Shown here: positions 8,568 to 16,393 of the stretch, in pieces
Layout: the number at the start of each line of letters is the position of its first letter
Position numbering within the stretch: position 1 is the stretch's first letter
NCBI GenBank assembly: GCA_009921265.1
Contig: RFYV01000035.1
Location: 1 to 33,441, forward strand
Direction: 5' to 3'
DNA: 33,441 nt
Source: Betaproteobacteria bacterium
GTDB taxonomy: Bacteria > Pseudomonadota > Gammaproteobacteria > Burkholderiales > Burkholderiaceae_C
The notes under the pieces: generated by a model
What the model saw: only the letters and a program-made list of their open reading frames with translations
Databases searched by the model: none
Told to the model about the DNA's origin: nothing
Translations under genes and position numbers: made by a program

Positions 8568-9645
8568 ATCCATCCAACCACCTTTGCAAATGTAACTTCA
8601 CAAATGCGTCATCGCACAAATGCGGATAGGCTTGCTGCACACGTGTGATTTCTTCGCTTTGCCCTGCGCTCAATCCTTCAGCTGGATCTAAGCACCAAAT
8701 ACCTTCGAGCAATCCTTGTCGACGCAGCACTTCGTGGCAACCCGCAATGCAACCTGAAAAATCATGAGCTGCGTCAAAAAAAGCACTGTTGCAATCGGTT
8801 ACTTGGGAATCCAATGCCAACAAATCTGGGTGTATATGCGTATTGTTAATGGCTTGATGACACTGAGTTAACAAATCAACCGCGCGCTCGGTCCACACAC
8901 TCCAGTGTCCAAGCAAGCCGCCTTTGATGCGAATCTCGATACGCTCTTGACCGCGTTGAACCCAAAAAGGAGAAATCAAATCCAACACAATGTGATCGTC
9001 ATTTCCTGTATATAGGGAGATGCGATTTTCAGCGTGTGCGGCAACCACACCATGAATCACATCCAATGTTTTGTATCGATTAAAAGGCGCCATCTTGATA
9101 GCAATGACTTGCTCGATGCGCGCGAAAGACTCCCAAAACGATTTGGATAAAACACGTCCACCCACTGCTGGTTGCAAATAAAAACCAATCAATGGAATTT
9201 CTTTGGCAACACGTTGACAGTGCTCAAGTAATTCGACCTCACTTGAAGATTTCATTGCCGCCAAACTCAGTAAACCTGCGTGATACCCCAAACCCTTTGC
9301 GATGTGCGCTTCCCTGATGGCTTGTTGTGTGGGGCCCACCAAACCTGCAATCATCACCAGCGGTTTTTTACCTTTTAAGGGCGTCCAGTCTTGCGCAGTT
9401 TGCATGGCGAGTTTTAAAACGGGCTCATACAAACCACAATCACGAATGGCAAACTGTGTGGAATGAACACCAACAGCCATACCGCCCGATCCAGCGTCTA
9501 AATAATATCGACTCAATGCGCGTTGACGTCGCACATCGAGTTGTCGATTGGCGTTGAGTGCCAATAGATGCGCAGGCACGACTACCCCCTGACACAACAC
9601 AGACATCACATCGTTGGAGATCGAGGGCGCATCAATAATTGCCAT
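8566..9645 (-). CDS. Dihydrodipicolinate synthase (DapA)-family lyase
   Basis: A 359-residue class I aldolase-type TIM barrel, somewhat longer than the usual 290-310 residues. Features are a Schiff-base lysine at 184 in VIAIKMAPFNRY and the barrel tyrosine at 156 in IGFYLQPAVGG. The family's early GGxxVxGxxxE region appears here in changed form, as SGGMAVGVHSTQF. Members do pyruvate-type aldol cleavage, condensation or dehydration. The long C-terminal extension is family-specific and not recognised. The frame also allows a TTG at 9657, but the ATG at 9645 has GAGG six bases upstream; it overlaps the preceding gene by 14 bp. It is probably a retro-aldol or dehydration step in the same catabolic route as the enolase-like and DUF993 proteins. 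Confidence 0.8.
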   Translation of the reverse strand: MAIIDAPSISNDVMSVLCQGVVVPAHLLALNANRQLDVRRQRALSRYYLDAGSGGMAVGVHSTQFAIRDCGLYEPVLKLAMQTAQDWTPLKGKKPLVMIAGLVGPTQQAIREAHIAKGLGYHAGLLSLAAMKSSSEVELLEHCQRVAKEIPLIGFYLQPAVGGRVLSKSFWESFARIEQVIAIKMAPFNRYKTLDVIHGVVAAHAENRISLYTGNDDHIVLDLISPFWVQRGQERIEIRIKGGLLGHWSVWTERAVDLLTQCHQAINNTHIHPDLLALDSQVTDCNSAFFDAAHDFSGCIAGCHEVLRRQGLLEGIWCLDPAEGLSAGQSEEITRVQQAYPHLCDDAFVKLHLQRWLDG

Positions 9646-10651
9646 CTCGCACCTCAAAGTGTGTGGGCTTATCCAATGAGCGTTGACCTTGCTTGGTCCA
9701 CGCAGCTGTCCAATCGAGCATGGTGTTAAGTTGAATGGGCGGCTTGCCCATCAAACGATCGGCCAAGCTGCAATCAACCAACCATGCAGTGGGCGCTTCA
9801 TCGCCCACAAAATTCACTTTTTTATTAAGTCTTTCGCCCAAACCCAAAGCTGCTTGACGAATCGAAATAATGGGGCCACTTAAATTAATTACGCGTGTCG
9901 GTGCATCGCAATGCAACAAGGATCGAATCGCCAACTCGTTGGCGTCGCCTTGCCAAATTACATTGGCATGCCCCATGTGAAGCGATATGGCTTGATCTTG
10001 AATGATATTTCGCGCCAAATCATGCAATACACCATATCGCATATCAATCGAATACGACAAACGAATCAAACAACCCGACGTTTGAAATTGATGTGAGAAA
10101 TGCTCAAACATACGCTCGCGCGCCACACACGAGTTGGCATATTCACCCAGTGGTGTGGGTTTGATATCTTCTTTCGCACCAGTGCCTTTGACAGACACAA
10201 ACGGATACACGCAAGCCGTTGAAAAAACTGAAATACGCGAAGACTTGAATCGCTCGGCAACCAATGCAGGCACATGCGCATTCATCGCCCATGTGAGCCA
10301 TTCACTGCCTTGCGAGCCAAATTTACGACCGGCCATGAAAATAATATTCGAAACATCAGGTAATACTTGTAATGCATAGCGCGACAATAAATCGGCCTCT
10401 ATACATTCAATACCATTGTTTTGTAATTTTTGTTTTAAGCCAGGTTCAGAAAAACGCGCAACGCCAATGATTCGCTTGTCTGGTGCGGCACGCTTGGCCA
10501 TCATGGCCAGTGTGGGGCCCATCTTTCCACCCACGCCTAAAATCATGATGTCACCCGATATTTTTTGGATATCATTCAATAATGCAGGCGAAGGCGTACT
10601 CATCACATCTTCTAGATGTGCTTCGTCAAAAAATGAATTGGGTAAACTCAT
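9632..10651 (-). CDS. NAD-dependent epimerase/dehydratase-like (atypical extended SDR)
   Basis: A 339-residue protein with an N-terminal Rossmann fold (IMILGVGGKMGPTLAMMAKR) and an extended-SDR layout. Where catalytic members have YxxxK, this one reads GEYANSCVARERMFEHF: the tyrosine is kept but the lysine position is Cys. The cofactor motif is GxGGKMGP and not the usual GxxGxxG. Such atypical members may bind nucleotide with altered or no redox chemistry. The ATG at 10651 starts one base after the TetR stop; a second in-frame ATG at 10603 is possible, and neither has a strong ribosome-binding site. Its role in the pathway is not clear; a dehydratase or epimerase on a hydroxylated acid is the default guess. 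Confidence 0.72.
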   Translation of the reverse strand: MSLPNSFFDEAHLEDVMSTPSPALLNDIQKISGDIMILGVGGKMGPTLAMMAKRAAPDKRIIGVARFSEPGLKQKLQNNGIECIEADLLSRYALQVLPDVSNIIFMAGRKFGSQGSEWLTWAMNAHVPALVAERFKSSRISVFSTACVYPFVSVKGTGAKEDIKPTPLGEYANSCVARERMFEHFSHQFQTSGCLIRLSYSIDMRYGVLHDLARNIIQDQAISLHMGHANVIWQGDANELAIRSLLHCDAPTRVINLSGPIISIRQAALGLGERLNKKVNFVGDEAPTAWLVDCSLADRLMGKPPIQLNTMLDWTAAWTKQGQRSLDKPTHFEVRDGNY

Positions 10652-10652
10652 C

Positions 10653-11303
10653 TCATGGGGCCTTCAAAAAAGACAAAACCACATCGGTCATATGCTTAAG
10701 ACGCTGAGCACGCGATTTAGGCGTCATCAAATCTCTACCAAAAATGACGGACAAGGTATATTGATTAGACAAGTAGAAGGAAGACAAACCCGCAATCGTG
10801 ATGTACAACTGTGCGGGGTCCACGTCTGAACGAAAAACTTTTTGCGCAACGCCGTTATCCAAGATGCTTTCAATCATGCTTAAAAATGGCGTATGCATTT
10901 TTTTGATTTGTTTGGATTGACGCAAATGTTTAGCCTTATGAAGATTGGCGCTATTGAGTAAATTTAAAAATTCAGGATATTGAATGTAGTAATCCCAAGT
11001 TAACGCAATCAGTTTTTCAACGGCCACAACAGGGTCTTCGTTTTCTAAATCCAGTGCTTTTTCTGATTCTCGCTTGTGCGCATAGTTGTCTTCCAATACC
11101 GCGCAAAATAAATCGTCCTTATTACCAAAATAGTGATAGAGCATGCGTTTGTTAATGCCTGCTGTTGCGGCAATTTGATCCACGCGCGCACCACCCAATC
11201 CATTTTTTGCAAACTCGGTTCGTGCAGCTTTTAAAATTTTGGCGCGGCTCTGCACTGGATCGCGAACGACTGAGACGGTGGAGCGTGCAGACGATTTGAG
11301 CAT
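10653..11303 (-). CDS. TetR/AcrR-family transcriptional regulator
   Basis: A 216-residue regulator with a TetR DNA-binding domain at about residues 20-66. It shows RAKILKAARTEFAKNGLGG, then VDQIAATAGINKRMLYHYF and NKDDLFCAVL. The ligand-binding C-terminal part is all-helical and resembles the TetR_C domains found with aromatic or acid catabolism regulators. I use the ATG at 11303. A TTG at 11315 would give a TTGA overlap with the preceding stop and four more residues. Because it is encoded inside the operon, it probably controls the operon from the inverted repeat at 13243-13258 overlapping the -35 box, and would be autoregulated. It may also act on the divergent tctCBA set. Confidence 0.85.
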   Translation of the reverse strand: MLKSSARSTVSVVRDPVQSRAKILKAARTEFAKNGLGGARVDQIAATAGINKRMLYHYFGNKDDLFCAVLEDNYAHKRESEKALDLENEDPVVAVEKLIALTWDYYIQYPEFLNLLNSANLHKAKHLRQSKQIKKMHTPFLSMIESILDNGVAQKVFRSDVDPAQLYITIAGLSSFYLSNQYTLSVIFGRDLMTPKSRAQRLKHMTDVVLSFLKAP

Positions 11304-11311
11304 GGTTTTGA

Positions 11312-12787
11312 TCAAGACAGATTAGCTGCTTTTTTAATTTCGGTGAGTTGAATCATCTGAGGCGATTTTTTGTAATGCGCGTCCAGTGGATAGCAACCCG
11401 ATACCAATCCATTGCGAGGTGCAGTCGTGCAATCACTGAAGGTGCGACACAATCGTTTGCGTTGAAAGGGCTTGCCCATCAATACATCAGCAGGTAACTC
11501 TGGATATGACAACACCATACGACCAATACCCACAAAATCAGTCCACGACTCTCGAACGGCGGCTTGCGCAACGTGCGGTAAAAATTCTTGTAAGTACGTG
11601 TATCCGCTTCCCACAAATACCAATTTGGGAAAACGCTCTTTGAGATAACGAACCGTTTCTAAATGTCTGGCCACACCAATCAATGGATCTTCGGGTGGTT
11701 GATACCCGTCTGAGGGCGGATAAAGCGCTGGGCGCGTGAGATGCGGGTTGTAGTAAGGGCTGCCTAATGTGATGTTCATCAATTGCAAACCCAAACCTTG
11801 CACAACTTCTAAAAATTCAACCGTGTCATCGAGTGCAATTTGCGTGGGGTCGTTTTCATTGACGCCAAAACCAAATTGATAGGGCAATGCTTTTGAATAA
11901 TCGGTGACGATGCCGGGACCCAGTGCATCGGGCCCCGATAAAGCAGGATCGGGTCTGAAAGGTAAAAAATCAAAAGCCGACAAACGCACACCCATTTGCA
12001 ATTGCGGCACCTCTGCACGAATACCCGCTACCAAATCGCGCAAAAAGCGCGTTCGATTTTCCATCGATCCGCCATAGGGGCCCGCACGTGTTTTAGCCGA
12101 TAAAAATTCATGCCCTAAATAACCATGACAATGTTTGAGATCAACAAATTGAAAACCACAATCCCATGCACGTCGTGCGGCAATTACAAAGTCATCGATC
12201 AATTGCGAAATATCACCATCGGTCATATGAACGATATTTTGTGCAGGTCCAAATTTTCCATCGAGCAATGGATGACTGTAAAGAACACGCGGCTCCATTT
12301 TGGTGTTGTCATTAGGTTTGCAAAAACGACCTGAGTGCGTGAGTTGCAATCCAATCACCAAATCTTTGTCGTCACCCATGGCTTCACGGTGGGACTTGAT
12401 CAATGCGTCGCGCAATTGTGCAATTGATGATTGCGTTTTTTCATTCATCACCAATTGATGCGGATTGGCGCGTCCATCGTGACGTACAGCAACCGCCTCT
12501 CCACCCCAAATCATCTTGGCGCCTGATGATCCAAATCGTTGCCATCTGCGAAGGGTATTGTCTGAGGGCGCACCATCGGTGTGTCCGTCCCATCCCTCCA
12601 TCGGATGAATAGCGAATCGATTGCCCACTTTGAGAGAACCAATTTGCAAGGGTTGAGCCATCACCGATGAAGGACCGCTTTCAAGTACTTCATCAAAAGG
12701 CATATGAATACCCAAATCATGAAGATTTTTTTTAAAATTTTCTGGCGTTTGAAGTGATTTGACTTTGACGTAGTCACCAAATTTCAT
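11312..12787 (-). CDS. NADH:flavin oxidoreductase, old yellow enzyme family
   Basis: A 491-residue FMN-binding TIM-barrel oxidoreductase. The active-site HPMEGWDG is at 61-68, [10 protein letters not shown] at 146-155, and the substrate/flavin motif [15 protein letters not shown] at 216-230. The FMN phosphate part FVGSGYTYL and IGIGRM-like elements ([11 protein letters not shown]) are near the C-terminus. The tail holds three cysteines (CRTFSDC and SGCYPLD), reminiscent of but not matching the 4Fe-4S cysteine cluster of 2,4-dienoyl-CoA reductase-type enzymes. The family reduces activated C=C bonds or, in some members, demethylates or dehydrogenates. It is the second gene of the operon, 25 bp after the cupin gene, and overlaps the TetR gene's alternative TTG start. 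Confidence 0.86.
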   Translation of the reverse strand: MKFGDYVKVKSLQTPENFKKNLHDLGIHMPFDEVLESGPSSVMAQPLQIGSLKVGNRFAIHPMEGWDGHTDGAPSDNTLRRWQRFGSSGAKMIWGGEAVAVRHDGRANPHQLVMNEKTQSSIAQLRDALIKSHREAMGDDKDLVIGLQLTHSGRFCKPNDNTKMEPRVLYSHPLLDGKFGPAQNIVHMTDGDISQLIDDFVIAARRAWDCGFQFVDLKHCHGYLGHEFLSAKTRAGPYGGSMENRTRFLRDLVAGIRAEVPQLQMGVRLSAFDFLPFRPDPALSGPDALGPGIVTDYSKALPYQFGFGVNENDPTQIALDDTVEFLEVVQGLGLQLMNITLGSPYYNPHLTRPALYPPSDGYQPPEDPLIGVARHLETVRYLKERFPKLVFVGSGYTYLQEFLPHVAQAAVRESWTDFVGIGRMVLSYPELPADVLMGKPFQRKRLCRTFSDCTTAPRNGLVSGCYPLDAHYKKSPQMIQLTEIKKAANLS

Positions 12788-12812
12788 GATTAAAAATACC
12801 TTGGATTTGAAT

Positions 12813-13187
12813 TTAATAAAAACGATTGGGCTTGAGAAAAAATCCCAAAACTAATGCGCCCTTTGGCGCACTCGCACTGTGACGGCTCCCCGCTGGTCGC
12901 CATACATAATTGCCAGCGGTTACTTCACCTTCGTGATCGACCAATGAGCCCTCTAAGACCCAACTTTGTTCAAGTTCAATGTGTTCGTGATCGGTCAATA
13001 CAGAGCCGGGATCCATTTGCGTTAATACAGTTTGTAAACCCGTATCTAGATCTTCCATCAATACTTTGATTCGAATACCCGGAAATTTTGTTTCTTGCCA
13101 CGGCAGGTCGTTGACGGTGATGTAGCGTGATGAAAGCGCTGCTAATCCTGCCTGTTGAGATTGCAAACCGGGTGTTTGAATTGCCAT
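12813..13187 (-). CDS. Cupin-domain protein (ChrR-like)
   Basis: A 124-residue single-domain cupin. The metal-binding set is visible: His67 and His69 in [11 protein letters not shown], Glu73, and the distal His103 in AGSRHSA. The two cupin motifs are separated by the usual stretch with GNYVWRPAG. Small cupins in catabolic operons are often isomerases, lyases or dioxygenase-like proteins, and some act in stability or sensing, so function is open. It is the first gene of the minus-strand operon, with a strong Shine-Dalgarno (AAGGAGA) before the ATG at 13187. Confidence 0.82.
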   Translation of the reverse strand: MAIQTPGLQSQQAGLAALSSRYITVNDLPWQETKFPGIRIKVLMEDLDTGLQTVLTQMDPGSVLTDHEHIELEQSWVLEGSLVDHEGEVTAGNYVWRPAGSRHSASAPKGALVLGFFLKPNRFY

Positions 13188-13225
13188 CCCGTGTCTCCTT
13201 ATAGATGGAATGATTATTTTGAACC

Positions 13226-13253
13226 ATCATAACCAATTAGTTACTACAAACAA
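13226..13253 (-). promoter_or_regulatory. Sigma70-type promoter for the minus-strand catabolic operon
   Basis: On the minus strand, a -35 hexamer TTGTTT (complement of 13248-13253) and a -10 hexamer TATGAT (complement of 13226-13231) are 16 bp apart, about 40 bp ahead of the cupin start codon. The -35 box is the exact centre of an inverted repeat, as expected for repression by blocking polymerase. Confidence 0.55.
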
Positions 13254-13288
13254 GTAGTGGAAAACCCAATCAAATAATTTAGTAGTAA
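13241..13288. promoter_or_regulatory. Candidate TetR operator repeats
   Basis: The inverted repeat ACTAC-N6-GTAGT is at 13243-13258. A further copy of the right arm, GTAGTAA, is at 13282-13288, which pairs with TTACTAC at 13241-13247. The three half-sites sit between the two divergent operons and cover the minus-strand -35 box. They are the best candidate target for the TetR protein encoded in the operon. Confidence 0.45.
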
Positions 13289-13295
13289 TTTCAAC

Positions 13296-13311
13296 TTTGA
13301 ATATATTCAAA
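13296..13311. promoter_or_regulatory. 16-bp perfect palindrome in the divergent intergenic region
   Basis: TTTGAATATATTCAAA is a perfect palindrome, distinct in sequence from the ACTAC/GTAGT half-sites. It lies upstream of both operons, about 110 bp before the tctC start on the plus strand. It may be an operator for a second regulator, or a chance product of AT-rich sequence. Confidence 0.4.
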
Positions 13312-13343
13312 AATATTCTTTTTTGCCTTTTAAAAAAGCATGC

Positions 13344-13361
13344 AGGGGATGGTTTTCCCCT
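13344..13361 (+). promoter_or_regulatory. Leader hairpin ahead of the second tctC
   Basis: AGGGGA and TCCCCT form a 6-bp stem with a 6-nt loop in the likely 5' leader of the plus-strand tctC. It is the only G/C-rich stem in an AT-rich gap and is not followed by a T-run. It could affect leader stability; nothing more can be said. Confidence 0.3.
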
Positions 13362-13423
13362 AATAAGGTAACGAATAACTCAACCTATATTAAGGAGTTA
13401 CTTTGTTTTTAAAAGGAGTCGAT

Positions 13424-14413
13424 ATGTTTTTATCCCGTCGCACCACACTTACCCGAATTGCCACCCTTGTTGCTGGCTTCACAGTATCATTGAGCGCCTC
13501 GTTGGCATATGCTCAAAACTACCCTTCACGTCCCATCACTATGATCGTCCCTTGGGGTGCGGGTGGTGGAACAGATGCTACTGCGCGTATTGTGGGAAGC
13601 TTGTTAGAAAAAGAATTAGGCCAACCTGTCAACGTCGTCAACCGTACTGGCGGCAATGGTGTGGTTGGACATGCCGCCATTGCAAGTGCACCACCCGATG
13701 GCTATACCATTGGATTAGCAACAGTTGAAATTGGCATGATGCATTGGCAAGGTCTCACTGACTTAACGCATGCCTCTTACACACCCATCTCTCTGATGAA
13801 CGCAGATCCCGCTGGAATTCAAGTCCGTGCAGACTCACCTTATAAAAATGTAGGTGAATTGATTGCGGCTATCAAAGCCAATCCAGGCAAACTCAAAGCA
13901 TCGGGTACGGGTCAAGGCGGCATTTGGCATTTAGCCATCGCAGGTTTTTTACGCGATCAAAAAATTGATCCCGCAACAGTGCCATGGGTACCCAGCAACG
14001 GTGCAGCACCTGGCTTGCAAGACATGATTGCAGGTGGCATTGATATCGCTCCTGTGTCTTTACCTGAAGCAAGATCCTTAATTGATGCAGGTAAAGTTAA
14101 AAGCTTGGCCATCATGAATGACAAACCATCAACCCTTTACCCCAATGTGCCCACACTGAAATCAGTAACAGGTAGCAATTGGACGATGGCTGCATGGCGT
14201 GGTTTTGTTGCACCCAAGGGTTTACCCAACGACATCAAAGACAAACTGGCCAATGCAATGAAAAAAATTGCAACGGGTAAAGAGTACAACGATTTCATGG
14301 GGAGTCGTGGATTTGGTGTCATCTATGCACCCCCTGAGGAGTTTGCTGCATTCATGGCTAAATCCAATACCGAGTTAGGTGCAACGATGAAGGCCGTTGG
14401 ACTCGTTAAGTAA
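13424..14413 (+). CDS. tctC: TTT transporter periplasmic binding protein, TctC/Bug family (second system)
   Basis: A 329-residue Bug-family binding protein. The signal peptide is MFLSRRTTLTRIATLVAGFT with cleavage likely after LAYA. The mature start is QNYPSRPITMIVPWGAGGGT, and GVVGHAAIASAPPDGYT is the second family motif. I use the ATG at 13424, which has AAAGGAG five to seven bases upstream; a TTG at 13403 in frame also has its own AAGGAG. The SRR pair is not followed by a proper Tat consensus, so Sec export is more likely. It is the first gene of a complete tctC-tctB-tctA operon divergent from the catabolic operon, and should bring in an organic acid related to, or competing with, the substrate of the first system. 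Confidence 0.92.
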   Translation: MFLSRRTTLTRIATLVAGFTVSLSASLAYAQNYPSRPITMIVPWGAGGGTDATARIVGSLLEKELGQPVNVVNRTGGNGVVGHAAIASAPPDGYTIGLATVEIGMMHWQGLTDLTHASYTPISLMNADPAGIQVRADSPYKNVGELIAAIKANPGKLKASGTGQGGIWHLAIAGFLRDQKIDPATVPWVPSNGAAPGLQDMIAGGIDIAPVSLPEARSLIDAGKVKSLAIMNDKPSTLYPNVPTLKSVTGSNWTMAAWRGFVAPKGLPNDIKDKLANAMKKIATGKEYNDFMGSRGFGVIYAPPEEFAAFMAKSNTELGATMKAVGLVK

Positions 14414-14418
14414 ATGTC

Positions 14419-14892
14419 ATGAAAGTCAATGACGCTGTATTTGGATTGGTTCTAACCACACTGGGCGTAACTGTACTGACCGTCGTCCAGTCCTATCCAA
14501 AAATTCCGGGGCAACAAGTGGGCCCCGCTTTATTTCCAGGTCTTATTGCATTAGGACTGAGTATTTGCGGTGTCATTTTAATGATTCGAGGATGGTTGAA
14601 TCGCTCTAAAATTGCTTGGTTCGAAGCGCCCGAATGGTTTCATTCCCCGCGTCACAGATCAGGCTTTGGTATTTTAATGGGTGGCATTATTTTTTATATT
14701 GCTGCATCCAACACCATTGGGTTTCTTCCAACTGCATGGTTGTTACTCGTGGCATTGATGCTTAATTTAAAGGTCAATTTAGTTCGTTCTACCGTTTTGG
14801 CTTTGCTCATTGCTTTAGCGGTTCATTTCGCGTTCTATAAATTGCTGCGCGTGCCTCTTCCATGGGGTTGGATGGCTCCTATCGCTTGGTAA
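14419..14892 (+). CDS. tctB: TTT transporter small permease subunit, TctB family (second system)
   Basis: A 157-residue, mostly hydrophobic protein with about four membrane segments, matching TctB topology. The conserved early element is PGQQVGPALFPGLIALGLSI. Further segments are GILMGGIIFYIAASNTIGF and the alanine/leucine-rich region LLVALMLNL. It starts six bases after the tctC stop codon without a clear Shine-Dalgarno, so it probably depends on coupling to tctC. Unlike the first system there is no hairpin in the tctC-tctB junction, so the two systems may differ in subunit stoichiometry control. Confidence 0.88.
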   Translation: MKVNDAVFGLVLTTLGVTVLTVVQSYPKIPGQQVGPALFPGLIALGLSICGVILMIRGWLNRSKIAWFEAPEWFHSPRHRSGFGILMGGIIFYIAASNTIGFLPTAWLLLVALMLNLKVNLVRSTVLALLIALAVHFAFYKLLRVPLPWGWMAPIAW

Positions 14893-14911
14893 CTCACAAA
14901 GGATTGGTTGT

Positions 14912-16393
14912 ATGTGGACAGCACTGATGCAAGCGTTTGGTATGGTGTTTGAACCCTACACCTTGATGGTGATGGTGTTTGCTTCTCTCTTTGGATTGTT
15001 TGTTGGCGCAGTACCTGGTTTAACTGCAACCATGGCCACTGCGTTGTTGGTTCCGGTTACTTTTTTCATGGCACCGATTCCAGCCATTGCAGCCATTGTG
15101 ACTGCTACAGCGATGGCCATTTTTTCTGGTGATATTCCTGGATGTTTATTGAGAATTCCGGGCACCCCTGCATCTGCTGCCTACACCGATGAAGCTTATG
15201 CCATGACGCGAAAAGGCCAGGCTGAGGTGGCATTGGGCGCGGGTTTGATTTTTTCAGCCGTTGGGGGCTTGTTTGGCACGGCAGTATTGATTCTTGCTGC
15301 ACCCGCTTTGGCTGATTTTGCAATTCAATTTAGCTCGTTTGAATATTTTTGGTTGGTCTTATTGGGTTTAACCTGCGCCGTCTTCATCACATCGGATCGC
15401 CCACTCAAAGGCATCATCACACTTATTCTTGGTTTGTTGGTGGCATGCGTCGGACTTGGAAATCCTGCAGGCTTCCCACGATTCACATTTGGCAATTCAG
15501 AAATGATGGGTGGCATTGGCATGATCCCCATGATGATTGGTATGTTTGCGATTTCTGAAGTGATTCGTTACGTTGTAGATACATCACCGCCAGCAGAATT
15601 AGTCGTTGAAAAAGTAGGTAACGTATTAACAGGTCAATGGGAATTGGCTAAAAAATATCCTATTCAAATTTTGAGAGGTAGTGCGCTGGGGACAGCCGTT
15701 GGCGCGCTACCCGGAGCAGGTGCTGACATTGCAGCTTGGATGTCTTATGCGATGAGCAAAAAATTTTCTAAAGAACCCGAAAAATTTGGTACAGGTCATA
15801 TCGAAGGCATCGTCGAGTCAGGCGCGGCTAACAACAGTGCATTGGCGGGTGCTTGGATACCTGCTTTGGTTTTTGGCATACCCGGCGACTCCATCACAGC
15901 CATTGTGATTGGCGTTTTGTACATGAAAAATATGAATCCTGGACCCACCCTGTTTACGACACAACCACAAAATATTTACGCTGTGTTTTTGCTATTCATT
16001 ATTGCCAACATCATCATGATTCCTTTAGGTATTTTATGCATCAAGGCATCGAAACGAATTTTAAAAGTGCCACGTAATATTTTGATGCCTTTGATTTTGC
16101 TCTTTTGTATTGTGGGCACATTTGCAATCAACAATTCATTGTTTGATGTGGGCGTCATGTTGGTTGCTGGGGTGGTAGCCTATTTATTGGAAGAGAATGA
16201 ATTCCCGATTGCTCCTGCAATTTTAGGCGTGGTGCTAGGTGGCATGCTAGAAGAAAATTTTATCACCTCCATGATTAAATCAGACGGCAACTTGATGGCG
16301 TTTTTTGAAAGACCCATTGCAGCAACACTGGGTGTGATGACCTTGCTCGTCTGGTTTGCACCACTGGCGTTAAAAAGAATGCGGCGCAGTTAA
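14912..16393 (+). CDS. tctA: TTT transporter large permease subunit, TctA family (second system)
   Basis: A 493-residue membrane protein with the TctA motifs VGAVPGLTATMATALLVPVT near the start, then IPGTPASAAYTDEAYAM and GALPGAGADIAAWMSYAMSK in the second half. It has roughly a dozen hydrophobic segments and normal length. A Shine-Dalgarno AAAGGA lies 10 bases before the ATG at 14912. It diverges clearly from the first tctA in the motif regions, so it is a separate lineage and not a recent duplicate. Its stop codon overlaps the stop codon of the convergent deaminase remnant by two bases, so there is no room for a terminator between them. Confidence 0.93.
   Translation: MWTALMQAFGMVFEPYTLMVMVFASLFGLFVGAVPGLTATMATALLVPVTFFMAPIPAIAAIVTATAMAIFSGDIPGCLLRIPGTPASAAYTDEAYAMTRKGQAEVALGAGLIFSAVGGLFGTAVLILAAPALADFAIQFSSFEYFWLVLLGLTCAVFITSDRPLKGIITLILGLLVACVGLGNPAGFPRFTFGNSEMMGGIGMIPMMIGMFAISEVIRYVVDTSPPAELVVEKVGNVLTGQWELAKKYPIQILRGSALGTAVGALPGAGADIAAWMSYAMSKKFSKEPEKFGTGHIEGIVESGAANNSALAGAWIPALVFGIPGDSITAIVIGVLYMKNMNPGPTLFTTQPQNIYAVFLLFIIANIIMIPLGILCIKASKRILKVPRNILMPLILLFCIVGTFAINNSLFDVGVMLVAGVVAYLLEENEFPIAPAILGVVLGGMLEENFITSMIKSDGNLMAFFERPIAATLGVMTLLVWFAPLALKRMRRS

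Noticed and set aside
13424-13495. Twin-arginine export of the second TctC because of its SRRTT sequence
   Set aside because: The hydrophobic and leucine/phenylalanine positions of the Tat consensus are not met and Bug proteins normally use Sec.
14835-16158. Several short minus-strand frames opposite tctA of the second system
   Set aside because: They are short, have no ribosome-binding sites and mirror the codon pattern of the membrane protein gene on the other strand.
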